This document shows, in pieces, positions 11,061 through 21,830 of a stretch of 64,000 nt of DNA. Both the position numbers and the translations under genes were made by a program. Every line of letters begins with the position of its first letter. Position 1 is the stretch's first letter. This stretch comes from Acheta domesticus (Eukaryota; Arthropoda; Insecta; Orthoptera; Gryllidae): NCBI GenBank assembly GCA_031308135.1, contig JAHLJT010009436.1, forward strand, positions 162,732,681 to 162,796,680, written 5' to 3'. Under the pieces are notes generated by a model. The model had not been told where the DNA came from. It made no database searches and saw only the letters and a program-made list of their open reading frames with translations.

Positions 11061-11900
11061 GGTCGTTGGTGGGAGATGACAAATGAAAGGACGTTGGACA
11101 GTAGTAACTTAATATTATTTATTATATACCGTATGTTATCAAAATAAAGATTTACATGGTCGGTGTATTGCTAGGTTTTAAGGCCTTCGAGCCATTACCA
11201 TACCTAAGAAACCGTGACACGAGTTTTTATGAAGATGTGATCACTGTCAGGTAATTGTTATAATTCGTTAATACAGCGAAATTGTCTTCTGTGTATTGAA
11301 AATTATTTATTAGTTATCTATTTTCTATATAATTAATGTACAAAATTACCTTCATTTCTTTTACGTGTCTTGTGGCTTATTTACAAAAGCCATGTTCACT
11401 TGCACTGCTGAAAGTACTGGTAAGGGTTAATTGGTTTATTTCAATGAGCCCCAGGAATAGACGGCGCCGGACTAATTGGGAATGTTAAATTTAAGAATGA
11501 AACTGCAATTGAATAGTGTAACTTAAGATTTAAGAGTTAGAACTAAGAATAGAAGGATGCATATTGCGAAAATGCTATTGAAGACCGCGCGTCGCTAGTA
11601 ATATCGATATGCAGGAGAACGGCAGATGGCTGGATGCACTTATTTCACCTAACATAATTTTCATCCCTGAACATTGGCCTGTTGAGTCGGAAAGTTGAAA
11701 ACTATGAAACATGTATTTATTGTAAGGGGGAGTTTAGAATGTTCAATATACGAGTAGTATGTTTCTTCGAATGTACACATCTGGGGAAGTCTCATAAAAT
11801 CATGAGTCTCAAATGGTAAGTGTCATGTAATTAGGACATATGGGTCTCAGTAGATGACAGACGAAAATTGAATAAACACACATCATAATGAAAATACCGT
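11061..11900. other. Unassigned intergenic DNA
   Basis: Mostly AT-rich sequence with no shared repeat, RNA gene or coding signal that I can recognise. Confidence 0.5.
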
Positions 11901-12420
11901 AGGCACGCCGGTGGAGAGGGCATGGAGCGTACAAGAGATGGCTGGGACCAAGGCAACGCTCATGCTCGGGGGGCGGGGAGTTTGGCGGCAGGCAAAGTGC
12001 CGTAAAAAGGCCGTGTTCTTCCTGGGTCGAAGCCCGTGGTCCAGCACAGAAGCCATGAGAAGAAATCCAGGGCGTCGTCAGGTGCACTAACGTGGTAACT
12101 GTTCCCTAGCCGAAACGAGAAGAACCAAAAACACTGCCAAGCGGTCACCGTATCCGTACCAATTCTAAACGCTCGCACTGTACAACACTTCTCTCGCTAC
12201 ATCTGTTGCCTCGCTTTGTCGGAGTTGTCGAGGCACGGCTGCCAATTGAGGGGCCAACCGGGCGATTTGTTTGTTGGGGCAGTCAGGCGCCGCGTATGTG
12301 CTGCGCTCTGTTGGCGGCTGCCCGAAAATGCTGGCGCGCGCGGTTCAAATGTCTGAGGCGAACAAAACGTTTTGCGCATGCGTGAAATTTGAAAGTAAGG
12401 TCTCCTCAGTCAAAGCCTCG
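11900..12420. promoter_or_regulatory. GC-rich segment with perfect NRF1 motif
   Basis: The segment has elevated GC and ends with TTGCGCATGCGTGA at about 12372-12385, which holds a perfect NRF1 palindrome (GCGCATGCG). Overlapping open frames exist on both strands with no recognisable domain. It may be a TATA-less promoter, but no exon can be proposed. Confidence 0.25.
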
Positions 12421-12429
12421 AGTCCAAAG

Positions 12430-12770
12430 GTCGGTGGCGACGGTGGCGGACGCTGGCGGCGTGGGCGGAATGGGCGGCAAGAGCGGCGAGGGTGGCAAGG
12501 GTGACGTGGGCGGCGAGGGCGGGATAGACGGCGTGGGCGGAATGGGCGACGTGGACAAAATGGACGGCGTGGGCGGCGAGGGCGGGATGGGTGGCGTGGG
12601 CGGAATGGGTGACGTGGACAAAATGGACGGCGTGGAACGACGAGGGCGGTGAGAGGCGGCGTGGGCGGGATGGGCAGTGAGGGTGGCGTGGACAGAATGG
12701 GTGGCGAGGGCAGGATGGGCGAGACGGGCGGCGTGGGTGGCGAGAGCGGAATGGCTGGTTTGGCGGCCGG
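12430..12770 (+). repeat. Glycine-like GGCGTGGGC minisatellite, 9-bp base unit
   Basis: Variants of GGCGTGGGCGGAATGGGC recur, with a higher-order unit of about 63 bp: ATGGGCGACGTGGACAAAAT at about 12541 recurs at about 12605. It yields open frames rich in Gly/Asp/Val on plus and Pro/Ser on minus. Both are composition artefacts rather than real proteins. Confidence 0.8.
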
Positions 12771-14700
12771 AGGACCCGTTAGATATTCCTCCCGATAACG
12801 ACAACTCCTCGAAGAAGAGAGGACAGGTGAAAGCACGAACAACTACGCGTTCTCTCACTCGATACCCACAATCCCACCCACCTATCACAGCCCCGCACCT
12901 CCCAGGCGCACTACTTCTCACGCCCTCGCCATTTCCTCGTCATTATCATGGACATTTCCAGATTATCTCTTCAGTATACTGCCATAAAAATATCGATTCA
13001 GCTCAAAGCATAATTTGGTTCTCTCGTTTTGTTTCCTTAAAAAATAAGAAAAAATACTACCTGCAATTCGAATTTTATATTAAATTATCTCGTTCCGATC
13101 TATGTTTCATTTTCTCACAAAGAATATTCAGTGGAGCCCATTGAATTAGGTGGATTTTTGATTCCATTTATCGGATACATTGTTTATTAATTTAAACTGC
13201 CATTATTCATTTATGTTCATTAATTAAAAATTGAATAAACAGATATTAAATCATTAACGTTTTTGTGAAAATTCTAATAATTCTATTCCTCGAACAGCTA
13301 ATGTGTTCAATAGTTTAAATTCATAAAAATGAAAGCACGTATTGTTCTAACAATATGTATTGTTCTAACAATACGTGTTATTTTAATTTCAATAAAAATA
13401 CGGAACGCATATTTAAAATCATGACAATCATGTAAAGTTAAAACATTAAAAGTTTAAGCTTCATTGCTGATAGGCTGAATGTTTTCTGTCATAACTTAGC
13501 ACTGTAGGAGCTCTGTGACAGAACTTATGTTGTAATTCTTTGTGTATATTCTTCGCAGAAGCATCTTTGATCTATAGTTTACGACAGAATGAAAAGTATT
13601 ATATAAATTTAAGAAAATCAGAGCCAGTAGCATGCAAATGGTAATGAAAAAAACAAAACAGTCAAGTTTAAATTACATTAACCTAAATTGAGTTACACAA
13701 AACCATAGATAAATTTATACGTGAAATTTCAATACAGATCGTGATGTCATAAAAACCCGCGAATTCATACACGTTCATAAGTCAAAAAAGTCATATTACA
13801 GCGCAAATAGTAGTATTTAACTTTTTTGTCCTTTAATAAATTAAAGAACTGTATTAAAAGAATGTCACGATACACTAACATGGCTATATCGAAAGATGTA
13901 AAAAAATCGCTGCTCGTTTAATTGAGAGTTCCGGCTGACCGGAAAAGTATTAATATAGCACGGGATACTCGTGCCGGTACCCTAGACCCTACCCTCTCTT
14001 TTAGCACGCTGAGCAAGCTAGCCATCCCTCTGACATAACCACGATCGAATACTTACGTAAAGTTTAGAAAACGCCCAATAGACCTCGGAATTTTGGAAAA
14101 TTTTATTAAAAAGTTATAGAACTACCTGAGCTATCCAGTGCAGTAAATGAAGGCAATATTCAGGAAACAGTCCGTTGACTCGGTGTTGATTTCTTTGTGC
14201 ATTCGTTAGCTGTTCTTTGTGGGGACACTTTTGAATTTCGTAGAGTGAGAATAAGAGGTCTTGGGACATCTGTACTTTATTTTTTAAACCGCAATATTGT
14301 TATTTAACTAGAATAAATTGTAACTAGAGATTATCAATAAAACAGTGACTAAAATTAGTTTCAACGCTAATATTCGGGTTCTAAGTATTCTTAGTAGTTG
14401 TTTATTCCTGATACAAACGCATTATTTGCATGGGGTGCGTTCCATGCAAGCTACAAATTAAAAGTTTCTTTATCTGGTTTCTTCTTGCCCTTTCTTTCCC
14501 AATTAATAAGTAAATCATTATCGGGAAGAACAGCAAAAGTTAAAATGTGATAATTGTGTGTGACATGGCCTCATACGGATGACATTTGACCTCTTGACCA
14601 TTCCGACACGGAGAAATCATGACACTATTACGATTTGTATTTTATCGGAAAACATTTGTTAAGATTATGTTTGCTCTTCGAAAACTGTTGGCACATGTTG
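12771..14700. other. AT-rich intergenic DNA with a short direct repeat
   Basis: AT-rich sequence with no gene recognised. A 19-bp direct repeat built on GTATTGTTCTAACAATA occurs twice in tandem at about 13339-13377; each copy holds an inverted repeat (TTGTT..AACAA). Nothing else stands out. Confidence 0.5.
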
Positions 14701-14707
14701 GCAATAC

Positions 14708-15219
14708 AGGCTTAGGAGGCACAGGTCATCAACAGCGATGTCCTAGGATTTGAGTCCCAACGATGGCAGGATTTTCGTCACTAGCTAGATAGCTAGTTTG
14801 AATTCAACCGCTGTCTGAAGGAAAACACCATCGGCCGGCTACCCTGATTGGCAGTTTTCTTTAGTTCCTCCGAAAAAAAGGACAGGCGAGTGCTGGAGCA
14901 GTATCCTAACAAACGGGTCACGGACCGCGCGCGATCTTTCCTTTCTCTTCTTTGTCCTATCCTCATCCCTTACTGACACCCTTACGTACTACACTACCAC
15001 ACACGTCGAGAGATTAGAGCTTGTCCCGACTAGAGTGGTTCCCCGCTACGGTAGATGCCTGGATGGGAAAACCGCAAGCCGCCTGGTACGTCGGCGCCGA
15101 ATATCGCCTTAGGGGAAGAACACTGCCACCTTTCCCTAATAAAAGACTGCACTATACTTATGGGACTAACGATAATAGCAGTTGACGCTCCATGAAACAC
15201 ACAAAAATATCAATCAATG
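14708..15219 (+). mobile_element. SINE1, full-length, diverged
   Basis: In forward order it has the head with box B-like GGATTTGAGTCCC (about 14749), the GGCAGGATTTTCG block, TTGAATTCAACCGCTGTCTG, CGGACCGCGCGCGATC, ACTACACTACCACACACG, GTACGTCGGCGCCG and a tail with ATCAATCAATG. The copy is about 510 bp and retains the whole family order with perhaps 15-20 percent substitutions against the 20.9-kb copy. Confidence 0.75.
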
Positions 15220-15379
15220 AACGTTGAGGATGTTAGCAAGATGGCTTTCATATTTTTACTTCATTCATACTCCACATTCTTCGAAGTCTTTCTTAAGGAG
15301 TGGATTAAAATATTTGACGTTTTGAAGTACCTTTTAGTGCATTGGACAGACTTCCCCAGATTTCACTTTCAAAGACTGA

Positions 15380-15850
15380 CCACACCAACGGAGATATTAT
15401 TCTTACTTGCTGAGGCTCGTATATTGAAGCGTAGTTCTTTATTTTCGCCCCGGCAATCGCCCCCATGAGGTCTTTTTCCTGCCCTTCGAAGGGAGGGAAG
15501 AGCGCCTGCTACGCTTGCCTCGAAGGCAAGGTCGATAATCACGCGGCAATACACGGCCCTTAAGGTTCGTTGCGTGCATGCAGCTCCCCCGTCAGGTGTT
15601 TTATTATTGTTTCTCTCTCCGCTCATTACTCTTTTTCCTGCTTATTTTTTCATAAAACGCGGGTGGGCGTTAGGCTCGCCCCCGCCGTCTCGTATCTATA
15701 AACACAAGAACGTTCACGAGCGCACTTCCGCGGACGAAATATTGTCCTGGGGGAGCGATTGCAAAACAAAATATTTTCGTTTAAATAAAATGTCGAGCTT
15801 AATGCTCTCTCAAAAGCAAAAAAAAAGTGTAATGGAGTTTTAATTCTGGG
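15380..15850. promoter_or_regulatory. Conserved-element-like block with hairpins
   Basis: The segment has balanced GC, low repetitiveness and short AT motifs, with Hox/Cad-like words (TTTTTTCATAAAACGCGG, CTTTATTTTCGCC, ATCTATAAACAC) embedded in CpG-rich sequence. Small inverted repeats (CCTTCGAAGG at 15483; TTGCCTCGAAGGCAA at 15515) are present. The two opposite frames at 15369-15626 and 15574-15843 lack domain features. A regulatory role is inference. Confidence 0.25.
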
Positions 15851-16912
15851 TTTCTGCACGAACCTCGCGTGAAGCTTTTGTTGGGAATATCCGAACGCGA
15901 AAAATTCGGGATTTAAGTCCCGTTCTGGACATCATTCATTTGTAGAGCTGATGGTAGAAAGAGTGTTAAGCAATGAAGTGTCGTATTTTGTCTCTTGCAA
16001 AACAACACAACAGCATGAGGGACGAATGAAATGCTTTTTTTTTCGTGAAAGATCCCATAAGCTATGTTGCAAATTCATTTATTTTTTGTGATTATAAATA
16101 GTCGGCTGATGTTTTGCTATTAATAATGTTAGACATTAATCGTTTCGCTTTGAAAAGTTCTCGTATAATTGTTTTTGTTTTTATTTCTGTTATGGGTGTT
16201 ATTATTGTAAATTATTTAAGATTGTTCAAAGAATCATCATTTATAACAATTACTTCTGCTAAGTAGCTATGAAGTTACAAAAGTGGTTGGCAGTTCCGAA
16301 ACGGGAATCTACGGTACTGTAGAACAAAACTAAGCATTCACATCAAAAGCAACCTGCAACACATTCGGCAGCATTTTGAATCTATTATAATCCTAAACGA
16401 GCCATTCTACGGCCTTAAAAACAAACGTTTCTCACACCGTTATCTACAAAATGAACTCTTCCTGAACATTCTATTACTTTTTGCTGGTCCGGTGCTTCCC
16501 GATATAACCTCGCCTGCTCCGAGATGTGCAGAATCTCCAAGTAAATGTGAATGAGAGGGACTAAAGAGTGGCAGAGACAGACACACAGAGACAGACAGGG
16601 ACAGGGTGAGGGAGGGAGAGACAGTGAGAAACGGAGATGGGAGGGGAAAGAGGGAGATGAACGGCAGAACAACGTCTGCCAGGTTTTCATAGTAACTTAT
16701 GTAACACACTATCTTCTTTTTTGTACAATTGAAACAATTACTTTCTAACAACGTCGTGCCACCCGTTAATTCATTTGTTAATGCGAGTGTAATTCCATAT
16801 AAATAAAATAAGCGTGCACTTCGCGGTGTGTGCAGCGTGTAGTTTGACCAGGGAATGCAAGTGTGACGGACTGGAGTGAATGACACAGACACTGCGTTGA
16901 AGATAACAATAG
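15851..16912. other. Intergenic DNA with a purine-rich tract
   Basis: This is AT-rich DNA apart from a strongly purine-biased tract at about 16548-16665 (GAGACAGACAGGGACAGGG and similar). The minus-strand open frames at 16415-16892 follow from that tract. No gene is supported. Confidence 0.5.
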
Positions 16913-16932
16913 TTACATTTATTTACAAGAAC

Positions 16933-17397
16933 TTAACAATTAAAGAAATTTTTACAAATACTAATTAAACCCCGGCAACCTTTTTCTTCCCCATAGCCAC
17001 GAAAACCCCGCAACCTGTCCCTAGGCCCTACAGCCCAGTGCCACTGCTCGAAAGCAGGTACAACGCATGATGCAATGCAATCGGACGTTAAGTCCCCGGT
17101 ATTCACGTACCTACATGGCGTGGCGCCAAAACCGGTCTCCGCCCGGAAACCAAATATTGGAGTGTACTGGAGATCCCACTCAGCCCGACAGCTATCAACA
17201 AGCTCTATGAATCTATCTGCATCTCCGCGAGCGCAGAAAACGCCCGCCTTATGTACACCCCCTTCTTGCCCACCCGGCGCCATGCTGTCGGCGTCCCCAG
17301 GCTCGATGGCTAGCCAATTCCAGCGGTCTTGCACAATCGTTCCAGGCTCGACACTAACCTTTCTCAACACTTTGTTTGCGTGTGATGTTTCCTGGAG
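16933..17397 (-). CDS. Unrecognised minus-strand reading frame, possible 3' terminal exon
   Basis: The frame is open for about 155 codons from just after a TGA at 17398-17400 to a TAA at 16933-16935. It has no ATG near its start, so if real it would be an internal-to-terminal exon. The translation is compositionally normal, with several Trp and Cys and segments such as GFRAETGFGATPCRYVNTGD and FEQWHWAVG; it is not low complexity. An AATAAA signal lies about 10 bases past the stop (16918-16923, reversed). I do not recognise the family. It could be a transposon or endogenous viral piece, a host terminal exon, or chance: the plus strand is also open here (17075-17575). Confidence 0.3.
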   Translation of the reverse strand, partial: LQETSHANKVLRKVSVEPGTIVQDRWNWLAIEPGDADSMAPGGQEGGVHKAGVFCARGDADRFIELVDSCRAEWDLQYTPIFGFRAETGFGATPCRYVNTGDLTSDCIASCVVPAFEQWHWAVGPRDRLRGFRGYGEEKGCRGLISICKNFFNC

Positions 17398-17990
17398 TCA
17401 TATCTTGTTTGTCGCCCCTTTATTTTTAGCTCAGGTGCGCCCTTTCATTACAGCTTCCGGTTCAGGCATGTCGCTCGCTTGGAAACGTTACCACGGTCCC
17501 ACACAAGCTACGAGAAGACCCTGGCGATGGGCGAAGTGGATGGTCGCGAAGGGTGAAGCGGTGGAAAATATTTAACTCTCGACAGTGTGGTCTGGTGGCA
17601 TCGTGTCGGCGGTGACGCGCGCGTCGCCGATGGGAGGGCGGCGATGTGGAGATCTCTCTGAAAGCGCGTTCTCCGCCGCTGGCCGCGCGGCGAGGGGGGC
17701 GGCGCCTTTGTTTCCCGTTCGATGTTCGACCGGCGCGCCGCGGCGCCCAGAGCCGTAAGCTGGAGTGCTGACATGGGCGCGAGCACGAGTGGGGAAAATT
17801 GCACGGGAGAGAGCGAGCTGATGAAATGGGAGCGTACTACACACAACATCTCTCACATTTAGAATGAACTTGTCGTTAGTGTGAAGTGGAAAGACTTGGC
17901 GTAAAGTGTAGCAGTAGTGGTTAAATGTAAGTGTACAGTAGTGGTCAAGTATAATTTTCAGTAATTTCTGCAAGAAAACTTTTTAGTTGT
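17398..17990. promoter_or_regulatory. GC-rich block, possible promoter region
   Basis: A CpG-rich core at 17600-17770 (GCGGCGATGTGG, CCGGCGCGCCGCGGCGCC) is followed by less GC-rich DNA with repeated GTAGTGG and AGTGTAAAGTG-like words up to 17960. Open frames on both strands follow composition. A transcription start is possible but unproven. Confidence 0.25.
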
Positions 17991-18389
17991 AAATGAACAA
18001 TATCAGTACTTTTATTTTTATTCAAAGTAAAAGAGCAAAATTCCGTGTGATCGGCACTCATAAAATCATCAGGCCCATTTTGTCGCCTGCGTTTCAATTT
18101 CGATATTCAACTCAAAGCACTGTAGGGAACGCGATTTTAGGAATCCGCGGAAGATATGTAACGTTCACTGAAAAGACGTTACCTCTCTCTCAGCCGCAGT
18201 CGTGAGATTTGTGCTCTCCCACTCACTCATTTCTCCTCACACTCACAGACTGTCCTTTACGCCGACCATTCTCTCTGCTCTTCACACCCGCTCCAAATGC
18301 ATCGTCCTTGTTCTCCGTCCTTCGTGGTCCCACATTTCACATGTGCCGATTCTCACCTAGCGCGTTTGCGAGTATTTTTTGACAGCTAA
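17991..18389. other. Unassigned intergenic DNA
   Basis: No repeat or gene recognised. The 70-codon plus frame at 17993-18205 begins with ATG but has no family features. Confidence 0.45.
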
Positions 18390-18520
18390 AGTATGTGGAT
18401 AAAAGGTGACAAGCTAGTGTCGAAAATCCTGCCGCCATCGGGTCGAACTTAGGACCTCCCAGACAGAGGCACTGCAGTGATGTCAGTTGATGCACTGAGC
18501 TACATCTCCCGCTGGCATGC
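18390..18520 (-). mobile_element. SINE1 5' head fragment
   Basis: On the minus strand this reads the tRNA-like head of SINE1: box A-like region around 18500, box B-like region around 18450 and the GGCAGGATTTTCGACACTAG block ending near 18410. The body and tail are missing, so this is the 5' quarter only. Confidence 0.7.
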
Positions 18521-19520
18521 GCATGTTAATCAGTGAAAATTCTTTAGTAGGAGTTAGGTGGGGATGTTATCCGAGTTGAGAATTATGTGTGTATTTTGAT
18601 GCAACGGGAGTTGGCATTTTTGCTTTCACTGGACTGGAGCCGAAGTTGTCTGAAGCCGAAGACCGAAACCTCGCCGTCGACTGGAAGCGAAGCGAGCCAA
18701 ATCACCCGTACCAATTAGGTTATTTCTTCTAAGTTAACGTAATATAATTACCTACACAACTTTTTGAATCACTTTCCTTTATGCATTGTGCATTCAACTC
18801 GTGTCACAATTATTCATTTTATTTTGCCTATTTATCAAAACTATTTGTGCGCAGTTGCTCATTCACTCTCTTCCTCACTGACTTCTTCTAATCCTCACCG
18901 TGCAAACCACTAGTCCCGCATGGCCCCCTCATACATCACGCCTGAACGAACCCTTTCAAACGCATCGCTTGCTTTCAAGCAGGCGTAATCAAAGAAACGT
19001 CCGTGCACCACATACGCAAAGACCTAGCTGGAGTAAAAATTCGGCTTTATTGCGGTGAGCTGACGGTAAACATGCTCCGTTTGTCGCCAGAGAACTCTCG
19101 GCTGAGGGGAGTGAGGGAGCGAGCTGACGGAGAATTCATTAACGTAGAGACGACGATTCTACACGATGGACTAGGGTTTCTCGGCAAAGGAATTGGTCAC
19201 TGTAGAGGCGTCTAACTAATTTTGGTACACGAATTTCGCATTTTTATCTGTGTGAAGAGTTTTAGTAATTAAAATGTACCCTGGCCGCGTTACAGGCACC
19301 GTGTAGGGTAATCCCTGTTGTGGGGCTGCCACTCCATTGCTTCTGAGACAGCAGGATTTAATACCAGAGTTTTCTCCCTTAGGAAAGTCGGTTTCACCTC
19401 CTGAGTCTCCCCTACCTTTTGAGGAGCCTTCTTCCGCCAGTTTAGTCTTCATGGAGTCTTCTTCGACGAAGTCACCGTTGAGGCCCTCTTCTGGAGTACT
19501 TCTTAGTCTGACTCCTATAC
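18521..19520. other. Unassigned intergenic DNA
   Basis: Mixed composition. Frames at 19003-19215 plus, 19216-19452 minus and 19337-19525 plus have no recognisable domains. A short inverted repeat TCTTCTTCGACGAAG occurs at about 19457. No RNA gene is seen. Confidence 0.45.
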
Positions 19521-19574
19521 TTTGACCTGTCCGCCAAGGGAAACCCTACCAATAGTCCTATATAGGAGTGTAAA

Positions 19575-19850
19575 TTGGATTCTCTCTCAGAAAGAAAAAT
19601 TAAATATTCAAGCTACAGAGATGAAATTTTTAAGGAGATCAAAAAGTTGTACTTTGTTAGATAAAGAGAGAAAAGAAGATATAAGAATAAAATTAAATAT
19701 ATTTAGCTTAAACGATTCTATACAACTATTTAAACAAGACTGAAAAACATTTAGAAAAAATGGAGCAAAATAGGCTACCAAAACAAGTGTTATAACCCAA
19801 AAGGAAGAAAGAGTGTAGGGAGGCCACGTAGAAGATGGTTTGACGTGTGA
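19575..19850 (+). pseudogene. Non-LTR retrotransposon RT C-terminal relic
   Basis: The plus strand reads IQATEMKFLRRSKSCTLLDK, then ERKEDIRIKLNI. After frameshifts it reads MEQNRLPKQVL and finally GRKSVGRPRRRWFD. This is the standard order at the end of LINE ORF2: LQ..EMKFLRR......D..R...IR.EL......NRLPK.......GRR.RGRPR.RW.D. At least two frame changes and internal stops show it is dead. The catalytic RT and endonuclease parts are absent. Confidence 0.75.
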
Positions 19851-20221
19851 AGACGAAACAAACAGCCAAATACATGAAGTGCAGAAGCAGAAAAAGAAGA
19901 ATTTTGCACTCTCGTTTACATCTGCTCGTTTCATTGGTTACATTTCTTTCATTCATCTATTGAACTCATTTAATTAATATTTTGCATTCTTTCATTTGTA
20001 TGTTAAAATTATGTTCTAGATTGTAGTACAAAATGATCGAAGTAGTCACAAGTGTCATGTAGTGATGAATAAGAATGACAGAGAGACAGGTTAGGTTGAG
20101 GCGAAGGCAACTTGAATGGTCTTGAAAAATTCTTAATGGAGCACCTGGAACGTCCTGACGTGCTTAGGGGCATTTAAGGTCCACATCAGCAGCAGCACCA
20201 TCACCACCACCACCACCACCA
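19851..20221. other. Intergenic DNA with (CAC)n microsatellite
   Basis: No gene. A CAG/CAC run at about 20186-20223 (GCAGCAGCACCATCACCACC and on) ends directly at the SINE1 fragment that follows. Confidence 0.6.
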
Positions 20222-20318
20222 CCATCTCTCCCCCGAGAAAAAAACATGCACTACACATATGGGACTGACGACTTTACCAGTTGACGTGCCTGGAATCAGT
20301 AGTAATCAATCAAGAAAG
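20222..20318 (+). mobile_element. SINE1 3' tail fragment
   Basis: The sequence TCTCCCCCGAGAAAAAAACA then GCACTACACATATGGGACTG and AGTTGACGTGCC ending in AATCAATCAAG is the last 100 bases of SINE1 in forward orientation. The 5' part is missing. Confidence 0.7.
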
Positions 20319-20389
20319 CAAGCATGCGGGTCGTGATGGTAATGTGTAGAACGGAATGAATACGAGGTGGAGAATGGAGAGTAGGGAGT

Positions 20390-20910
20390 GGGGAAGGAAG
20401 AGAGCAAGGGCTTCCCCACCGCCTCCACCTGGCGCTGTTGGGCGGCGCAGGGGCGACGTGGTCTCCTGCCCCCGGGGCGGCCGCGGGAGGCTTGCGTCAG
20501 CGGGGCGCGGGCGGCGGCGGCGGCGCCGGCGGGGCGCGTGAGAAACGAGTGCGGGCCGCGCGCTGGCCGCCCGGTGCAATATTCAGGCGCGCGCTGGCTT
20601 ATTCACGAGGGGGCGGCGCGCGAGGAAGCGACTCTGCGGAGCCGCCTCTCCCCCCGCCCCCCCGCCGGCGCCACACGCCCCCTGGGACGTCGCCGCCCGC
20701 CCCCACCCCTCCCGCTCCGCCGCCGGCGGCGCGCTTAATCTTTCACGCCCATTGATTGAAGCTGCGTAGCCCGAGATCGGCGCGCGGCGGCGCGGCCTCA
20801 TCGCGTGGCACGTTGCGGCCCCGCCGCTGCCCTCGACTCCCTCCCCCCACCACCTTCTGCTCCCTATCCCTTCCCCGTTTCGTCCCTGCCCCAGCGGATA
20901 TTCTCCATGC
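20390..20910. promoter_or_regulatory. CpG island with AT-rich homeodomain-like motifs
   Basis: About 500 bp of very GC-rich, CpG-dense DNA is interrupted by GTGCAATATTCAGGCGCGCG (20574), GGCTTATTCACGAGG (20597) and CTTAATCTTTCACGCCCATTG (20733). The word AATATTCAGGCG recurs in another island at about 63306. Six or more overlapping open frames on both strands carry only Ala/Arg/Pro/Gly-rich sequence and are artefacts. A shared regulatory function is inference. Confidence 0.35.
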
Positions 20911-20914
20911 TTTC

Positions 20915-21438
20915 TCACTGCAGTCCATGTGACCGGGAGGTCCTAGGTTCGAGTCCCGACGGCGGCAGGATTTTCGACACTAGCTTGTCAACTAGGTCGA
21001 ATTCAGTCGCTGTCTGGAGGAGAATTCTTGCGGCCGGCTGCTCTGATAGGTAGTTTTTCGTGGTTTCTCCGATCAACAATAGGCGAATACCGGAGCATTA
21101 TCCTAAAAAACGGGCCACGGACCGCGCGCGATCTTTCCTTCCTCTTCCTTGTCCTATCCTTTCCTATTATACACACACACTAACATGCACTACTCTACCA
21201 CACATGCCAGGAGACCGGTCGGGAGCTTACAGCTTGTCCCGCCTGGGGCGGTGCCCCGCTGGTGGGAGATACCTGGTTGAAGGGAAAACCCCGCTAGTCA
21301 ACGGTAGGTCGGCGCCAGATCTTGCCATCCAGCGGGGAAAAGATCATTGCCACCTCCCGAGAAAAAATACGCACTGCACTGACGGGACTAATGACCTAAG
21401 TAGTTACGCGCCCGGAAACACGAATCAATCAATCGTAA
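20915..21438 (+). mobile_element. SINE1, best-preserved copy
   Basis: This is the reference copy for the family in this window. The tRNA-like head is partly degenerate but has a clear box B region (GGTTCGAGTCCC at 20946-20957). Then follow GGCAGGATTTTCGACACTAG, AGGTCGAATTCAG, GGCCGGCTGCTCTGATAGG, CGGACCGCGCGCGATC, the TCCTTGTCCTATCC pyrimidine block, ACATGCACTACTCTACCAC, CAACGGTAGGTCGGCGCC and the tail AATCAATCAATCG. Length is about 520 bp, long for a SINE. It abuts the mariner relic on its 3' side. Confidence 0.85.
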
Positions 21439-21830
21439 CGATGAGCCATTGTCGTAGTAGTCCACCGCCAACACCCGGAGCCACGAAGTCACTTCAGTCT
21501 GCACCTCAGCCTCGTTGTGGAAACGTTTTCCTGCCAGAAATCGCTTTATGAGACGGAAGAGATGTAAGTCATTTGGTGCGAGGTCGGGGACGTTGGGACG
21601 ATGGTCGAACACCTCCCATTGATTCAACACATAATGTGTGACGTTGGATGTGCGGGTCCTGCATTGTTATTCACATGCGTAGTACCACTTCTCAACATCG
21701 TGTCGTGTCCACACACGTGACACAATTGGCGATGGCTATCTGCTGAATATTTCTGATATTTCTGATCGTTTAAAATTCGGATGGCTGCACGAACCTTGCG
21801 GTAGGCGGGAGACAATTTCCGAGCAGCTAT
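21439..21830 (-). pseudogene. mariner-family transposase relic
   Basis: On the minus strand, 21627-21450 reads QWEVFDHRPNVPDLAPNDLH, then LIKRFLAGKRFHNEAEVQTE and VTSWL. This is the C-terminal third of mariner (DD34D) transposases and includes the third catalytic Asp in APND. Just upstream, in another frame, MLRSGTTHVNNNAGPAHPT corresponds to the family block around LLHDNARPHTA. Here the second catalytic Asp position reads Asn. A frameshift near 21635 separates the two parts. The N-terminal DNA-binding region and first Asp are absent. The relic ends abruptly at the SINE1 tail. Confidence 0.8.

Noticed and set aside
20310..20755. Ala/Arg/Gly/Pro-rich proteins on both strands
   Set aside because: They are products of CpG-island composition; at least four frames are open at once.
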